A DNA stretch of 64,000 nucleotides. Origin: Bacteroidales bacterium. GTDB taxonomy: Bacteria > Bacteroidota > Bacteroidia > Bacteroidales > UBA12077. Where the stretch lies: the NCBI GenBank assembly GCA_003446015.1, contig DMBU01000068.1:17910-81909 (forward strand). The letters run 5' to 3'. The notes under the pieces were generated by a model. That model was not told the DNA's origin. It made no database searches and saw only the letters and a list, made by a program, of their open reading frames with translations. Both the position numbers and the translations under genes were made by a program. The stretch's first letter is position 1. Every line of letters starts with the position of its first letter. This document shows, piece after piece, positions 23,522-32,211 of this stretch.

Positions 23522-24874
23522 ATGAATAATTATATGAATGAATACAAGAACTCCTCCCTTTTTTTTAATCCACATGGGGATATTATTAAAAATCAAGAAA
23601 AGAATCAGGTTGCATTAATAAATCCATTACTAAATACTTGGATTAAGATTAGTTGTAATGCATATGAAATGATTGAAAAGCTTACAAGTTCAAGTATAAA
23701 TGGGTTAATTGAAAAGCAAGAAATAGATGAAGATTCTAAAGATGATTTTGTAAAATTGGTTAATTATTTAATCAGTAATAAATATCTATTGACAAAGTTT
23801 GAATATGATGTATTTAAAAATGTAAATATCTTAGAAGGCTATCAGGAAATGGTAAAATCAGTATTGCCAGAAATGTCTAAAAGACTATATTTAAGCCTTA
23901 CTTCATCTTGTAATCTAAAATGTATTCATTGCTATAACACTGTAAAAAAGCCTAGTGAATATTTGGGTGAAGAAGATCAAATTATTTATGATATTTTAGA
24001 AAAATTGAAGGATAATTATTTTTATGAGATTATCCTTACTGGAGGAGAACCATTTCTTAGAAAAGATATTTTTGAAATCATAGAACAAACGATTGAAATT
24101 AGTAAAGAAGTTACAATAAATACAAATAGTTTATTATTAAATAAACAAAAAATAGAAAGATTAAAGAAGTATAAAAATCTTACAATAGCTGTAAGTTTGG
24201 ATGGTTTAACAAAAGCAACGCATGAAAACATTCGAGGTGTAAATACATTCGAGAAAACATTAGCAAATATTAATGCACTAATTAAAAATGGGATTAAAAC
24301 ACATATTATTGCAACAGTTACAAAAAAGAGTTATAAAGAATTAGTAGGATTTGATGATTTTATTAAAGAATTAAGAACTACTGGTAATTTAAGTTTTTTT
24401 ACTCCTGTAGGAAAGGGCAAGGAATCGATTGATAATCTGATTATGGATAATAACGAACTTCAAGAATATTCAAATTTATTATTTGAAAAGCATAAAGATA
24501 AATTTGCAGATCAATTTGAAAAAGATAAAAATCATTCAATTCCAATTAAATTTAATTGTTCTGCTGGAATTGGTATTTTAGGAATTGAACATACGGGAAG
24601 AGTTGTGCCATGTCATTTATTTCTCGGGAAAGATATTTCTCTTGGAAATATTTTGAGCGAATCGTTAGTAGACATGCAATTAAAGTGGTTAAAAAATGGA
24701 ATTTTATCGGTTGATAGTAATTCTGAATGCAAAGATTGCTCAATAAGACATTTTTGTGGTAATGGTTGTTTAGCAAATACTTATTACAATAATGGAACAT
24801 TTAATGGAAAGGACCCTAATTGCCTCATCCATAAAATAGGAATACAGAGTAAAATATGGTATTGTGAAAATTAA
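23522..24874 (+). CDS. radical SAM/SPASM peptide maturase
   Basis: A 450-residue protein. Residues 1-105 form a PqqD-like peptide-recognition region. The radical SAM motif is SCNLKCIHC (CxxxCxxC, about residue 130), with GGEP following. The C-terminal SPASM region carries CKDCSIRHFCGNGC plus a later CL, the auxiliary-cluster cysteines. This architecture is that of maturases making thioether or other crosslinks in double-glycine precursors of Bacteroidales. The gene is more AT-rich than its neighbours. The five precursors upstream are the obvious substrates. Confidence 0.9.
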   Translation: MNNYMNEYKNSSLFFNPHGDIIKNQEKNQVALINPLLNTWIKISCNAYEMIEKLTSSSINGLIEKQEIDEDSKDDFVKLVNYLISNKYLLTKFEYDVFKNVNILEGYQEMVKSVLPEMSKRLYLSLTSSCNLKCIHCYNTVKKPSEYLGEEDQIIYDILEKLKDNYFYEIILTGGEPFLRKDIFEIIEQTIEISKEVTINTNSLLLNKQKIERLKKYKNLTIAVSLDGLTKATHENIRGVNTFEKTLANINALIKNGIKTHIIATVTKKSYKELVGFDDFIKELRTTGNLSFFTPVGKGKESIDNLIMDNNELQEYSNLLFEKHKDKFADQFEKDKNHSIPIKFNCSAGIGILGIEHTGRVVPCHLFLGKDISLGNILSESLVDMQLKWLKNGILSVDSNSECKDCSIRHFCGNGCLANTYYNNGTFNGKDPNCLIHKIGIQSKIWYCEN

Positions 24875-24899
24875 TCTTTGTTTAATTAATTTAAAAATA

Positions 24900-25547
24900 A
24901 TGGATTTAAAGTTTTTTAAGAAGAACCTGATTGACTACTTATTTCTACCATTTTTAATTATTTCATTTTATTTGTATTTAAATGAAAACAGACAAGGACT
25001 ATTTGGGTATTATGTGATAATATTTGCTGTTTTAGTAGTCCTTAAATTCTCAAAGGAAGGATTTATAAATCTTTGTAGTTTATCTCTGGGTCAGGAACAT
25101 AAAAAGATTTCTTTTGTTTCTTTTATGCTTTTAATCGTATCTTCAATTATTACATCTAATATTATATCATTTATCATTCAAAGCAAATTTTTAAACGAGC
25201 ATTATACAACAAAAAATTATTTTGATTATAATTTTTTGTATGTGTTTTTTATTTTTAATACTGTTCGCATATTTGGTGAAGAACTAATATTTCGAGGCTT
25301 TCTATTAATTGAGGATATTAGGATGAATAAAAGCGTATTTTGGTGGTTAAATCTCTTACAGGCTATTATGTTTAGTTTGATACATAGTTTTTTTGTGGAA
25401 GAACTGTCAAGTAAACTTGTTTTTACAAGCTACGTATTTTTATTCTCAATTTTTGCGGGTTGGATAAATAAGAAATATAATAGTTTACTCCCCAGTTGGA
25501 TAATTCATTGGGCTAATGGGATTCTGAACTTTCTATATGTATTTTAG
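24900..25547 (+). CDS. CPBP-family intramembrane protease
   Basis: A 215-residue protein from ATG 24900; an alternative ATG at 24864 overlaps the maturase stop by 11 bases. About six membrane helices. The CPBP/Abi motifs are present: FGEELIFRGF (EExxxR type), FSLIHSFF (His) and WIIHWANGI (third motif). Members of this family process leaders or give immunity in bacteriocin clusters. A self-immunity role is plausible but inferred from position only. Confidence 0.82.
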   Translation: MDLKFFKKNLIDYLFLPFLIISFYLYLNENRQGLFGYYVIIFAVLVVLKFSKEGFINLCSLSLGQEHKKISFVSFMLLIVSSIITSNIISFIIQSKFLNEHYTTKNYFDYNFLYVFFIFNTVRIFGEELIFRGFLLIEDIRMNKSVFWWLNLLQAIMFSLIHSFFVEELSSKLVFTSYVFLFSIFAGWINKKYNSLLPSWIIHWANGILNFLYVF

Positions 25548-25677
25548 CATAATTTTATTTAGAATTAACACATTTAAAAAATAGCTAATATTAGATATTG
25601 GTCGGATAATAAATATAATATTTCCTCAATTAATTTTAAATCCCTATTTTAGGAAGTTATTAAATCAATCATAAAAA

Positions 25678-27894
25678 ATGTCTTTCCCAAATTATAAACA
25701 ACTCGATGCCATGGATTGCGGTCCAACCTGTTTAAGGATGATTGCAAAGCACTATGGCAAATCTTATTCATTACAAAACCTTCGTGATAAGAGCTACATT
25801 ACCCGAGAGGGTGTTTCAATGCTTGGCATCAGTGATGCTGCTGAAGCAATTGGTTTTCGTAGTATGGGTGTTCGTATTACGTTCGATCAACTCGTGAACG
25901 AAGCTCCACTGCCATGTGTGGCACATTGGAATCAAAATCATTTTGTTGTTGTATACAAGATTAAGAAAATCTCCCCAAACCCGTTTCGAAAAGGTGGAGT
26001 ATTTGTTTATGTTTCTGACCCTGCTCGAGGGTTAATAAAATTTACTAAGGAAGAATTTGAAAATGCTTGGGCAAATACAAAAGAAGACGGAGAGGAAAAG
26101 GGCCTTTGCCTTTTACTTGAACCAACACCAGATTTTTACAAGGCCGATGACGAGAAGTTGAATAAATCCGGATTTAAGTTTTTGTTTTCTTATTTACGAC
26201 CATATAAAAAGATTATAGTTCAATTATTCCTTGGACTGTTGTTAGGGAGTTTACTACAACTTATTTTTCCATTTTTAACACAGAGTATTGTCGATAAGGG
26301 TATTAATAATCAAAATCTCGATTTTGTTACATTAATCATCATAGCTCAATTAGTTTTAATATTTTCAAGAACTATAGTAGAATTCATTCGTAGTTGGATA
26401 TTGTTGCACCTTGGAACAAGAATAAACATTTCTTTAATTTCTGATTTTTTAATCAAGTTAATGAAACTGCCGGTTTCATTTTTCGATACTAAAATGATTG
26501 GTGATATCATTCAGCGTATTGGCGATCATAAAAGAATAGAAAGCTTTTTAACTTCATCTACCTTAAATATTTTATTCTCCTTTATAAATCTTATCATCTT
26601 TGGTATTGTATTATTGTATTATAGTATAAACATTTTCTTAATATTTCTTGCAGGAAGTTTTCTCTATACTGCATGGGTTTACCTATTCATGAAAAAGCGA
26701 CGCGATCTGGATAATCGTCGGTTTGCCCAAATGTCAAGTAATCAAAGCAATGTAATTCAGTTAATAACCGGAATGCAGGAAATTAAGCTGAATAATTGCG
26801 AAAAACAAAAGCGCTGGGAGTGGGAGAATATTCAGGCCCGATTATTTAAAGTGAATATGGCAAGTTTATCCTTAAGTCAGTATCAGCAGGCTGGAGGAGT
26901 TCTAATCAACGAAGTAAAAAATGTAGCTATAACTTTTATTGCTGCAAAATCAGTAATCGATGGCAATATGACATTGGGTATGATGTTGGCGGTTCAATAT
27001 ATTATTGGTCAGTTAAACAGCCCAATCAATCAAATGATTACTTTTTTACAATCAACACAGGATGCAAAAATAAGTTTGGAACGACTGGGTGAAATTCATC
27101 AAAAGGAAAATGAAGAATCTGATGAAGAACCAAAAATTGATATCTTACCTGAACATAGGGAGTTAAATCTTAATAACATATTTTTTCAGTATGAAGGTCC
27201 TCACTCACCTTTTGTATTAGATGATGTAAATTTGAATATCCCCGAAAAGAAAATAACAGCCATTGTAGGGACCAGCGGAAGCGGAAAAACAACATTAATT
27301 AAGTTATTGTTAGGGTTTTATAATCCAACCAAAGGAAAAATAAATCTGGGCGATCTGTATTTGAATAATGTAAGTAATAGAATGTGGCGCGATAAATGTG
27401 GAGTTGTAATGCAGGATGGATTTATATTTTCTGATTCAATTGCAAATAACATCTCGGTTATGGATGAATTTCCTGACAGAGAAAGACTTTTACATGCTGT
27501 TAAAGTGGCCAATATTCAGGAATTTATTGAGTCATTGCCTTTAGGATACAATACTAAAATAGGACAAAATGGAGTAGGCTTGAGTCAGGGTCAAAAGCAG
27601 CGTATTTTAATAGCACGTGCCGTGTATAAAAATCCTGAGTTTATATTTCTTGATGAAGCTACCAATGCACTTGATGCCAACAATGAGAGGACCATCATGG
27701 AAAACCTTGATCAGTTTTTTAAAGGAAAAACAGTAGTTATTGTTGCACATCGATTAAGTACTGTTAAAAATGCCGATCAGATTGTAGTATTGGAAAAAGG
27801 GAAAATTGTAGAATTAGGTACACATACTGAATTAGCTAAAAAGAAGGGAGTGTATTATGAGTTGGTTAAGAATCAGTTGGAGTTGGGTTCTTAA
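25678..27894 (+). CDS. C39-peptidase ABC exporter (PCAT)
   Basis: A 738-residue protein. The C39 domain (1-150) has Gln8, Cys14 in MDCGPTCLRMI, His in HWNQNHFVVVY and Asp in VSDPARG: an intact Cys-His-Asp site that cuts after Gly-Gly. Residues 165-450 hold six membrane helices. The ATPase has GTSGSGKTT (Walker A), LSQGQKQRI (signature) and FIFLDEAT (Walker B). It should cleave leaders of the upstream precursors and export the cores. The HlyD adaptor follows after the four-helix-bundle gene. Confidence 0.95.
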   Translation: MSFPNYKQLDAMDCGPTCLRMIAKHYGKSYSLQNLRDKSYITREGVSMLGISDAAEAIGFRSMGVRITFDQLVNEAPLPCVAHWNQNHFVVVYKIKKISPNPFRKGGVFVYVSDPARGLIKFTKEEFENAWANTKEDGEEKGLCLLLEPTPDFYKADDEKLNKSGFKFLFSYLRPYKKIIVQLFLGLLLGSLLQLIFPFLTQSIVDKGINNQNLDFVTLIIIAQLVLIFSRTIVEFIRSWILLHLGTRINISLISDFLIKLMKLPVSFFDTKMIGDIIQRIGDHKRIESFLTSSTLNILFSFINLIIFGIVLLYYSINIFLIFLAGSFLYTAWVYLFMKKRRDLDNRRFAQMSSNQSNVIQLITGMQEIKLNNCEKQKRWEWENIQARLFKVNMASLSLSQYQQAGGVLINEVKNVAITFIAAKSVIDGNMTLGMMLAVQYIIGQLNSPINQMITFLQSTQDAKISLERLGEIHQKENEESDEEPKIDILPEHRELNLNNIFFQYEGPHSPFVLDDVNLNIPEKKITAIVGTSGSGKTTLIKLLLGFYNPTKGKINLGDLYLNNVSNRMWRDKCGVVMQDGFIFSDSIANNISVMDEFPDRERLLHAVKVANIQEFIESLPLGYNTKIGQNGVGLSQGQKQRILIARAVYKNPEFIFLDEATNALDANNERTIMENLDQFFKGKTVVIVAHRLSTVKNADQIVVLEKGKIVELGTHTELAKKKGVYYELVKNQLELGS

Positions 27895-27900
27895 TGGAAA

Positions 27901-27934
27901 AGTTTGCAGTTTGCAGTTTGCAGTCGGCAGTTTA
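27901..27934 (+). repeat. heptamer array left of the four-helix-bundle gene
   Basis: AGTTTGC repeated three times, then AGTCGGC and a partial AGTTTA. It begins 6 bases after the exporter stop. The unit is the reverse complement of the units in the right-hand array. Confidence 0.8.
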
Positions 27935-27985
27935 TACTAAATTTTAAATGATCGAATCAATAATATTAAAATTATTTACAGCATT

Positions 27986-28360
27986 ATGGGTGATTTCAGA
28001 GATTTAAAGGTTTATAAATTATCATATAAACTAGCAATGGAGATTTTTCATATAACTAAAAAATTTCCAAAAGAAGAAAGGTATTCCTTAACCGATCAGA
28101 TTAGAAGGTCTTCACGTTCTGTAACTACAAACATCTCTGAATCATATCGGAAAAGAAGATATCCAAAACATTTTATAAGTAAATTAAGTGATTCTGATGC
28201 TGAATTGGCTGAAACTCTTACTTGGTTAGACTTTTCGAAAGATTGTGAATACATTAATTATGAAGAACATACGTATTTTATAAATGAGTATGAAGAGGTT
28301 GGAAAGATGTTAGGAAGTATGATAAATAAGCCAGAAAGATTTATAATAACAAATGGTTAA
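27986..28360 (+). CDS. four-helix-bundle protein (S23/IVP family)
   Basis: A 124-residue protein: FRDLKVYKLSYKLAMEIFHI, SLTDQIRRSSRSVTTNISES and a Glu-rich end. This matches the four-helix-bundle family first found in rRNA intervening sequences, also related to the accessory subunit Avd. The biological role is not established. It sits between two genes that normally adjoin (exporter and HlyD adaptor) and is bracketed by heptamer arrays, so it looks like an inserted cassette. No reverse transcriptase is nearby. Confidence 0.88.
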   Translation: MGDFRDLKVYKLSYKLAMEIFHITKKFPKEERYSLTDQIRRSSRSVTTNISESYRKRRYPKHFISKLSDSDAELAETLTWLDFSKDCEYINYEEHTYFINEYEEVGKMLGSMINKPERFIITNG

Positions 28361-28363
28361 CAA

Positions 28364-28412
28364 CCAACTGCCAACTGCCAACTGCCAACTGCCAACTGCC
28401 AACTGTAAACTG
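28364..28412 (+). repeat. heptamer array right of the four-helix-bundle gene
   Basis: CCAACTG repeated six times, then TAAACTG. It begins 4 bases after the stop of the four-helix-bundle gene and ends 6 bases before the HlyD start. It is opposite in orientation to the left array (CAGTTTG against CAAACTG/CCAACTG). Confidence 0.85.
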
Positions 28413-28418
28413 AGCATT

Positions 28419-29741
28419 ATGAAAGAAAAACAAGAGTTCGAAAAAATAGAATTACGAAGCAACGAAGTACAAGAGATCCTCACACGTCCTCCAAAATGGA
28501 TTGTACGATGGGGAATAACAATGATCTTTGTGGTTATTATTGTTATTTTAACTGGTAGTTGGTTTTTTCAATACCCAGATATTGTTTCGGCTCAAATCGT
28601 TTTAACAACGGAGAACCCACCGGCTCCTGTTTTAGCAAAAACATCAGGGAAAATTCAAAAGCTACTTGTCTCAAATGATGATGTAGTTGCTAAATATCAA
28701 GATTTAGGTGTTATCGAAAACCCTGGAAGTTTTGAATCAATTGTTAATCTATTAAAACAATTGGAATATTTTAAAGCAAATTTTAAACCAGGAGAGATTT
28801 TTAGTTTATCAAATCAATCTTATATTCTTGGTGATATCCAGTCAAGTTATGCCAGTTTTTATGCAAATGTTGAAGAGTACAACAAGTCGATCAAATTAAA
28901 TTATCATAGACAAAAGCTGGATTTATATAAAAAGGAGCTAAAAAAATATGATAATTATTTAGCTAATATTATAACTCAAAACACAATTCTCCAGGAAGAA
29001 CTTAATTTAACAAAGAAGCAGTATAACAGAGATTCTGTTTTATTTTCCAAAAATTTATTATCGGAATCTGATTTTGACAAATCGAAGTCAGCTTTACTTT
29101 CTAAATTTTATAATTACGAGCAAAATAATGTAACTATTTCAAATGTTGAAATTCAGATTGAAAGTTTAAATCAAAGCATTCTCGAACTTGAGTTACAGCA
29201 AGAAAAACAAATTTCTGATCAAACTTCGCTTATTTGGGAATCGTACGAGAATCTCTTAGCAGCAATTAATTCATGGAAACACAACTATGTTTTAATTGCC
29301 CCAACTGATGGAATAGTAGGTTTTAATAAATTTTGGAATGAAAACCAATCGGTTAAAGCCGGGGAAACTGTAATGACAATTATTCCAAGAGATGAGGGGA
29401 AATTAATAGGGAAAGTACAGTTAACCTTTCAAGGTGCGGGTAAAGTTAAAGAAGGTCAGAAGGTAAATATACAGTTTTCAAATTATCCATATATGGAATT
29501 TGGAATGGTTAGAGGTATCGTGAAATCTATTTCTCTTGCTCCCGATAATAATTATTATACTGCTGAAATTCAATTACCCAATGGCTTAAAGACCTTTTAC
29601 GGGATTGATCTGAATTTTAAACAAGAGATGCAAGGTACGGCCGAAATTATTACTGAAGATATGCGCTTATTGGAAAGAATCGTGAGGCCCCTCCAATTTA
29701 TTTTAAATAAAAATACTAAGTTTGGGGATCACAACAATTAA
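28419..29741 (+). CDS. HlyD-family membrane fusion protein
   Basis: A 440-residue protein from ATG 28419. A longer frame from 28353 would translate the heptamer array and is rejected. One N-terminal membrane helix (about residues 34-54), a long coiled-coil hairpin (about 130-270), and split lipoyl/beta-barrel parts: PPAPVLAKTSGKIQKLLV and YVLIAPTDGIVGFNKFW (both lipoyl halves), then GKVQLTFQGAGKVKEGQKV. It links the exporter in the inner membrane to an outer-membrane channel. No TolC-type gene is present in this window. Confidence 0.9.
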   Translation: MKEKQEFEKIELRSNEVQEILTRPPKWIVRWGITMIFVVIIVILTGSWFFQYPDIVSAQIVLTTENPPAPVLAKTSGKIQKLLVSNDDVVAKYQDLGVIENPGSFESIVNLLKQLEYFKANFKPGEIFSLSNQSYILGDIQSSYASFYANVEEYNKSIKLNYHRQKLDLYKKELKKYDNYLANIITQNTILQEELNLTKKQYNRDSVLFSKNLLSESDFDKSKSALLSKFYNYEQNNVTISNVEIQIESLNQSILELELQQEKQISDQTSLIWESYENLLAAINSWKHNYVLIAPTDGIVGFNKFWNENQSVKAGETVMTIIPRDEGKLIGKVQLTFQGAGKVKEGQKVNIQFSNYPYMEFGMVRGIVKSISLAPDNNYYTAEIQLPNGLKTFYGIDLNFKQEMQGTAEIITEDMRLLERIVRPLQFILNKNTKFGDHNN

Positions 29742-29746
29742 TAGCT

Positions 29747-30472
29747 ATGTTAAAACACCCGTATAGTATTTTTAGTTTCACAGTAAAATCATATCATTCA
29801 GATCAAAATGGCAAATTAACCTTGCCGGCATTTTTTCACTTTTTGCAGGAATGCGCCTGGGATAATGCCAGACTAAATGATTTTGGTTATGAATATCTAT
29901 TGAAGGAAAATGCATTCTGGGTCTTGTCACGTGTACTGGTTCAAATAGATAAATACCCTGAGTGGAAAGATGAAATTGAAATTAAAACCTGGCCAAAAGG
30001 TACCGATGGTTTTTTTGCACTTCGTGATTTTGAAATTTATTTAAAGGGAGAAATTATAGGCAGAGCTTCTAGTTCATGGTTAATTCTCGATTTTGATACC
30101 AGGCGTCCGCGAAAACTTGAGAATTTTAACTTTATCCACGAAAATTTTATTCACGAAGGGGCCATTGATCGAAAACTTGAAAAAATCGTATTCAAAGGCG
30201 AGTTGAACAAACTGGAAAGGAGAAAAGTGTATCAGAGTGATTTAGATGTAAATAAACATGTGAATAATGCAACCTATGTTCGATGGATTATGGATTCTTA
30301 CTTTTCTGATAGTAATCGTGAGCCGGTTTTTGAATTTGAGATTAATTTTATTTCAGAACTGTCTTTAAATGATGAATTTACAATACATAATCTTGATTTC
30401 AATCAAGGAAATTATTTTGTTCTTAAAAATCTAAGCGATAAAGAGGTTTGCAGGGCCAGTATTAGATCATAA
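29747..30472 (+). CDS. acyl-ACP thioesterase
   Basis: A 241-residue double hot-dog protein. N-terminal half: SYHSDQNGKLTLPAFFHFLQ, ECAWDNA and WVLSRVLVQIDKYPEW. C-terminal half: DLDVNKHVNNATYVRWIMDS with the conserved Asn/His used by acyl-ACP thioesterases. It releases fatty acids from acyl carrier protein. It starts 5 bases after the HlyD gene, so it may be read through, but its role looks unrelated to peptide export. Confidence 0.88.
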   Translation: MLKHPYSIFSFTVKSYHSDQNGKLTLPAFFHFLQECAWDNARLNDFGYEYLLKENAFWVLSRVLVQIDKYPEWKDEIEIKTWPKGTDGFFALRDFEIYLKGEIIGRASSSWLILDFDTRRPRKLENFNFIHENFIHEGAIDRKLEKIVFKGELNKLERRKVYQSDLDVNKHVNNATYVRWIMDSYFSDSNREPVFEFEINFISELSLNDEFTIHNLDFNQGNYFVLKNLSDKEVCRASIRS

Positions 30473-30508
30473 AAAAATCCGAGAGATTAGCCCGGATTCT
30501 TTTGTCAT

Positions 30509-30889
30509 TTAAAATGGTAAATCATCAGATTCATTTTCAGGAGGTAAATCGTCCAGAGATGGAGGAGGAGAATTACTGAAATCATTTGAATTTTGATTTT
30601 GAACCTTTTCAATTTTCCATGCATCCAGATTTGTAAAATAGCTTACTTTACCATCACGTTCCCATTTATTTCCGCGAATATTGAAGCTTACTTTTACTTC
30701 ATCGTTAAACTCGATATTATCCATCAAATTGCATTTGTCCTGAGTGAGTTGAAATTTAATGTGATCCGTAAATTCCATTCCCCCGTTTGATTCCGTTCTT
30801 TCAACAACAAACTCACGTTTTTTAAAACGATCATTCACCTGAATCGTATTATATTTTTCAATTATTTTTCCTGTGATTTCGAAACTCAT
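30509..30889 (-). CDS. DUF3127 protein with SSB-like acidic tail
   Basis: A 126-residue protein. Residues 1-95 are an OB-fold-like DUF3127 domain (FEITGKIIEKYNTIQVNDRF, KKREFVVE, VSYFTNLDAWKIEKV). A Pro/Ser-rich linker leads to the terminal DDLPF, which resembles the SSB tail that recruits DNA-repair enzymes. It is conserved in Bacteroidota, and a single-stranded nucleic-acid role is likely but unproven. It is 8 bases downstream of ppiB and probably co-transcribed. Confidence 0.78.
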   Translation of the reverse strand: MSFEITGKIIEKYNTIQVNDRFKKREFVVERTESNGGMEFTDHIKFQLTQDKCNLMDNIEFNDEVKVSFNIRGNKWERDGKVSYFTNLDAWKIEKVQNQNSNDFSNSPPPSLDDLPPENESDDLPF

Positions 30890-30897
30890 GGCAGATT

Positions 30898-31335
30898 TTA
30901 TTCTTCGTTTATGATAATTTTCTCAATAACATCACCTTGTCGGATAGTATCAATTATTTCTACTCCTTCGTAGACTTTACCAAAAACAGTATGATTACGA
31001 TCCAGATGTTGGGTATTTTCACGGCTATGACAAATAAAGAATTGAGATCCCCCGGTATTTCTTCCTGCATGTGCCATTGAAAGAACACCTCTGTCGTGAT
31101 ACTGATTATCACCATCTAATTCGCAATTAATTGAATATCCGGGTCCGCCCATTCCTGTACCATCGGGACACCCTCCCTGAATTACAAAGTTTGGAATAAC
31201 TCTGTGAAAAGTTAATCCATCGTAAAATCCCTCTTTTGATAATTTTATAAAATTTTCAACAGTACCTGGAGCATCCTTTTCAAAGAACTTTACCTTCATG
31301 GTACCCTTTTCTGTTATTATTTCAGCTGTTTTCAT
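30898..31335 (-). CDS. ppiB: cyclophilin-type peptidyl-prolyl isomerase
   Basis: A 145-residue protein with no signal peptide, so cytoplasmic. Cyclophilin motifs: VENFIKLSKEGFYDGLTFHR, FVIQGGCPDGTGMGGPG, LSMAHAGRNTGGSQFFICH and LDRNHTVFGKVYEG. It catalyses proline cis-trans isomerisation in folding. Downstream of the FKBP gene on the same strand, separated by a terminator. Confidence 0.93.
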   Translation of the reverse strand: MKTAEIITEKGTMKVKFFEKDAPGTVENFIKLSKEGFYDGLTFHRVIPNFVIQGGCPDGTGMGGPGYSINCELDGDNQYHDRGVLSMAHAGRNTGGSQFFICHSRENTQHLDRNHTVFGKVYEGVEIIDTIRQGDVIEKIIINEE

Positions 31336-31349
31336 ATTGTATTGAGATA

Positions 31350-31385
31350 AAAAAACAAGCGTTTTATTTCACACGCTTGTTTTTA
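31350..31385 (-). terminator. terminator between the two isomerase genes
   Basis: ACAAGCG and CGCTTGT, extended by A/T pairs on both sides, with T-runs on either strand. It ends the FKBP lipoprotein transcript before ppiB. Confidence 0.75.
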
Positions 31386-31401
31386 TATTTAATAATGTCT
31401 T

Positions 31402-32118
31402 TTAATTTGTTTTTTTTGCTGGAGCTTCGGGAGCTTTTACTTCAAGAAGTTCAACTTCAAAAATTAAAGCCATATTAACTTCTATTTTACCACCTGGACG
31501 AACTCTTTGTCCATAACCTAATTCGGTAGGAATATAAAATTTGTATTTTGCACCTTCTTTCATTAATTGAATACCCTCGGTCCAGCCTGGAATAACTCTG
31601 TTTAAAGCAAATTCAGCAGGTTTTTCTTTTCCGATTGAACTATCAAATTCAGTACCATCAATAAGTGTTCCTCTATAATTACACACAACAATATCAGTAT
31701 CACTTGGAGATTTTCCTGTACCTTCTGTTATGATTTCGTATTGTAAACCGCTTTCAGTTGTAATTATGCCTTCTTTTTTCTTATTTTCTTCCAAAAATGC
31801 ACGTCCTTCTTCAAGATTTTTGTTAGCCTTAGCATCCCTTAATTCAGTAAAATATTTTTGTAAAAAAGGTTTAATTTCTTCTTCTTTAATTTTCAGGTCT
31901 TTTTCTTCGTAAGCATCTATAACACCTTTAAGAAAAACATCATAATTTACTTCTTCCAATGAAGCACCTTTAATGCTTTTCCCAATGTCAGTTCCAATAG
32001 CATAACTAACTGAATCTAAGTCATTAGTTAATTTTGCATCACCTTTCATTGTCTGACCACATGATGAAAAAATAATTGAGGCACCAATAGTCATGAGTAA
32101 TAAGTTTTTAATTTTCAT
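31402..32118 (-). CDS. FKBP-type peptidyl-prolyl isomerase lipoprotein
   Basis: A 238-residue protein from ATG 32118 (an upstream frame to 32190 is not needed). Lipoprotein signal ends in IIFSSC. Residues 35-125 form the FKBP N-terminal dimerisation domain (DSVSYAIGTDIGKSIKG). Residues 130-225 form the FKBP domain (SDTDIVVCNYRGTLIDGTEFDSS, VIPGWTEGIQLMKEGAKYKFYIP, LGYG). A periplasmic folding helper, Mip/FkpA-like. Confidence 0.9.
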   Translation of the reverse strand: MKIKNLLLMTIGASIIFSSCGQTMKGDAKLTNDLDSVSYAIGTDIGKSIKGASLEEVNYDVFLKGVIDAYEEKDLKIKEEEIKPFLQKYFTELRDAKANKNLEEGRAFLEENKKKEGIITTESGLQYEIITEGTGKSPSDTDIVVCNYRGTLIDGTEFDSSIGKEKPAEFALNRVIPGWTEGIQLMKEGAKYKFYIPTELGYGQRVRPGGKIEVNMALIFEVELLEVKAPEAPAKKTN

Positions 32119-32211
32119 AATATTAATTTTTGAGTTTACTTTAATTTTTATATGAAGTGCAAAGTTGCTGAATTTATTTGTAAAAGGCAAAAAGTATTAT
32201 TTTAAAAAAAG

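Noticed and set aside
27986..28360. Diversity-generating retroelement accessory gene (Avd)
   Set aside because: No reverse transcriptase or template/variable repeat pair was seen nearby; only the four-helix-bundle family resemblance remains.
27901..28412. Short repeated units that might be a CRISPR array
   Set aside because: Units are 7 bases, contiguous and without spacers; they flank a coding gene.
28353..28418. N-terminal extension of the HlyD adaptor
   Set aside because: It would translate the heptamer array into a repeated NCQLPTA sequence; ATG 28419 gives a normal adaptor start.
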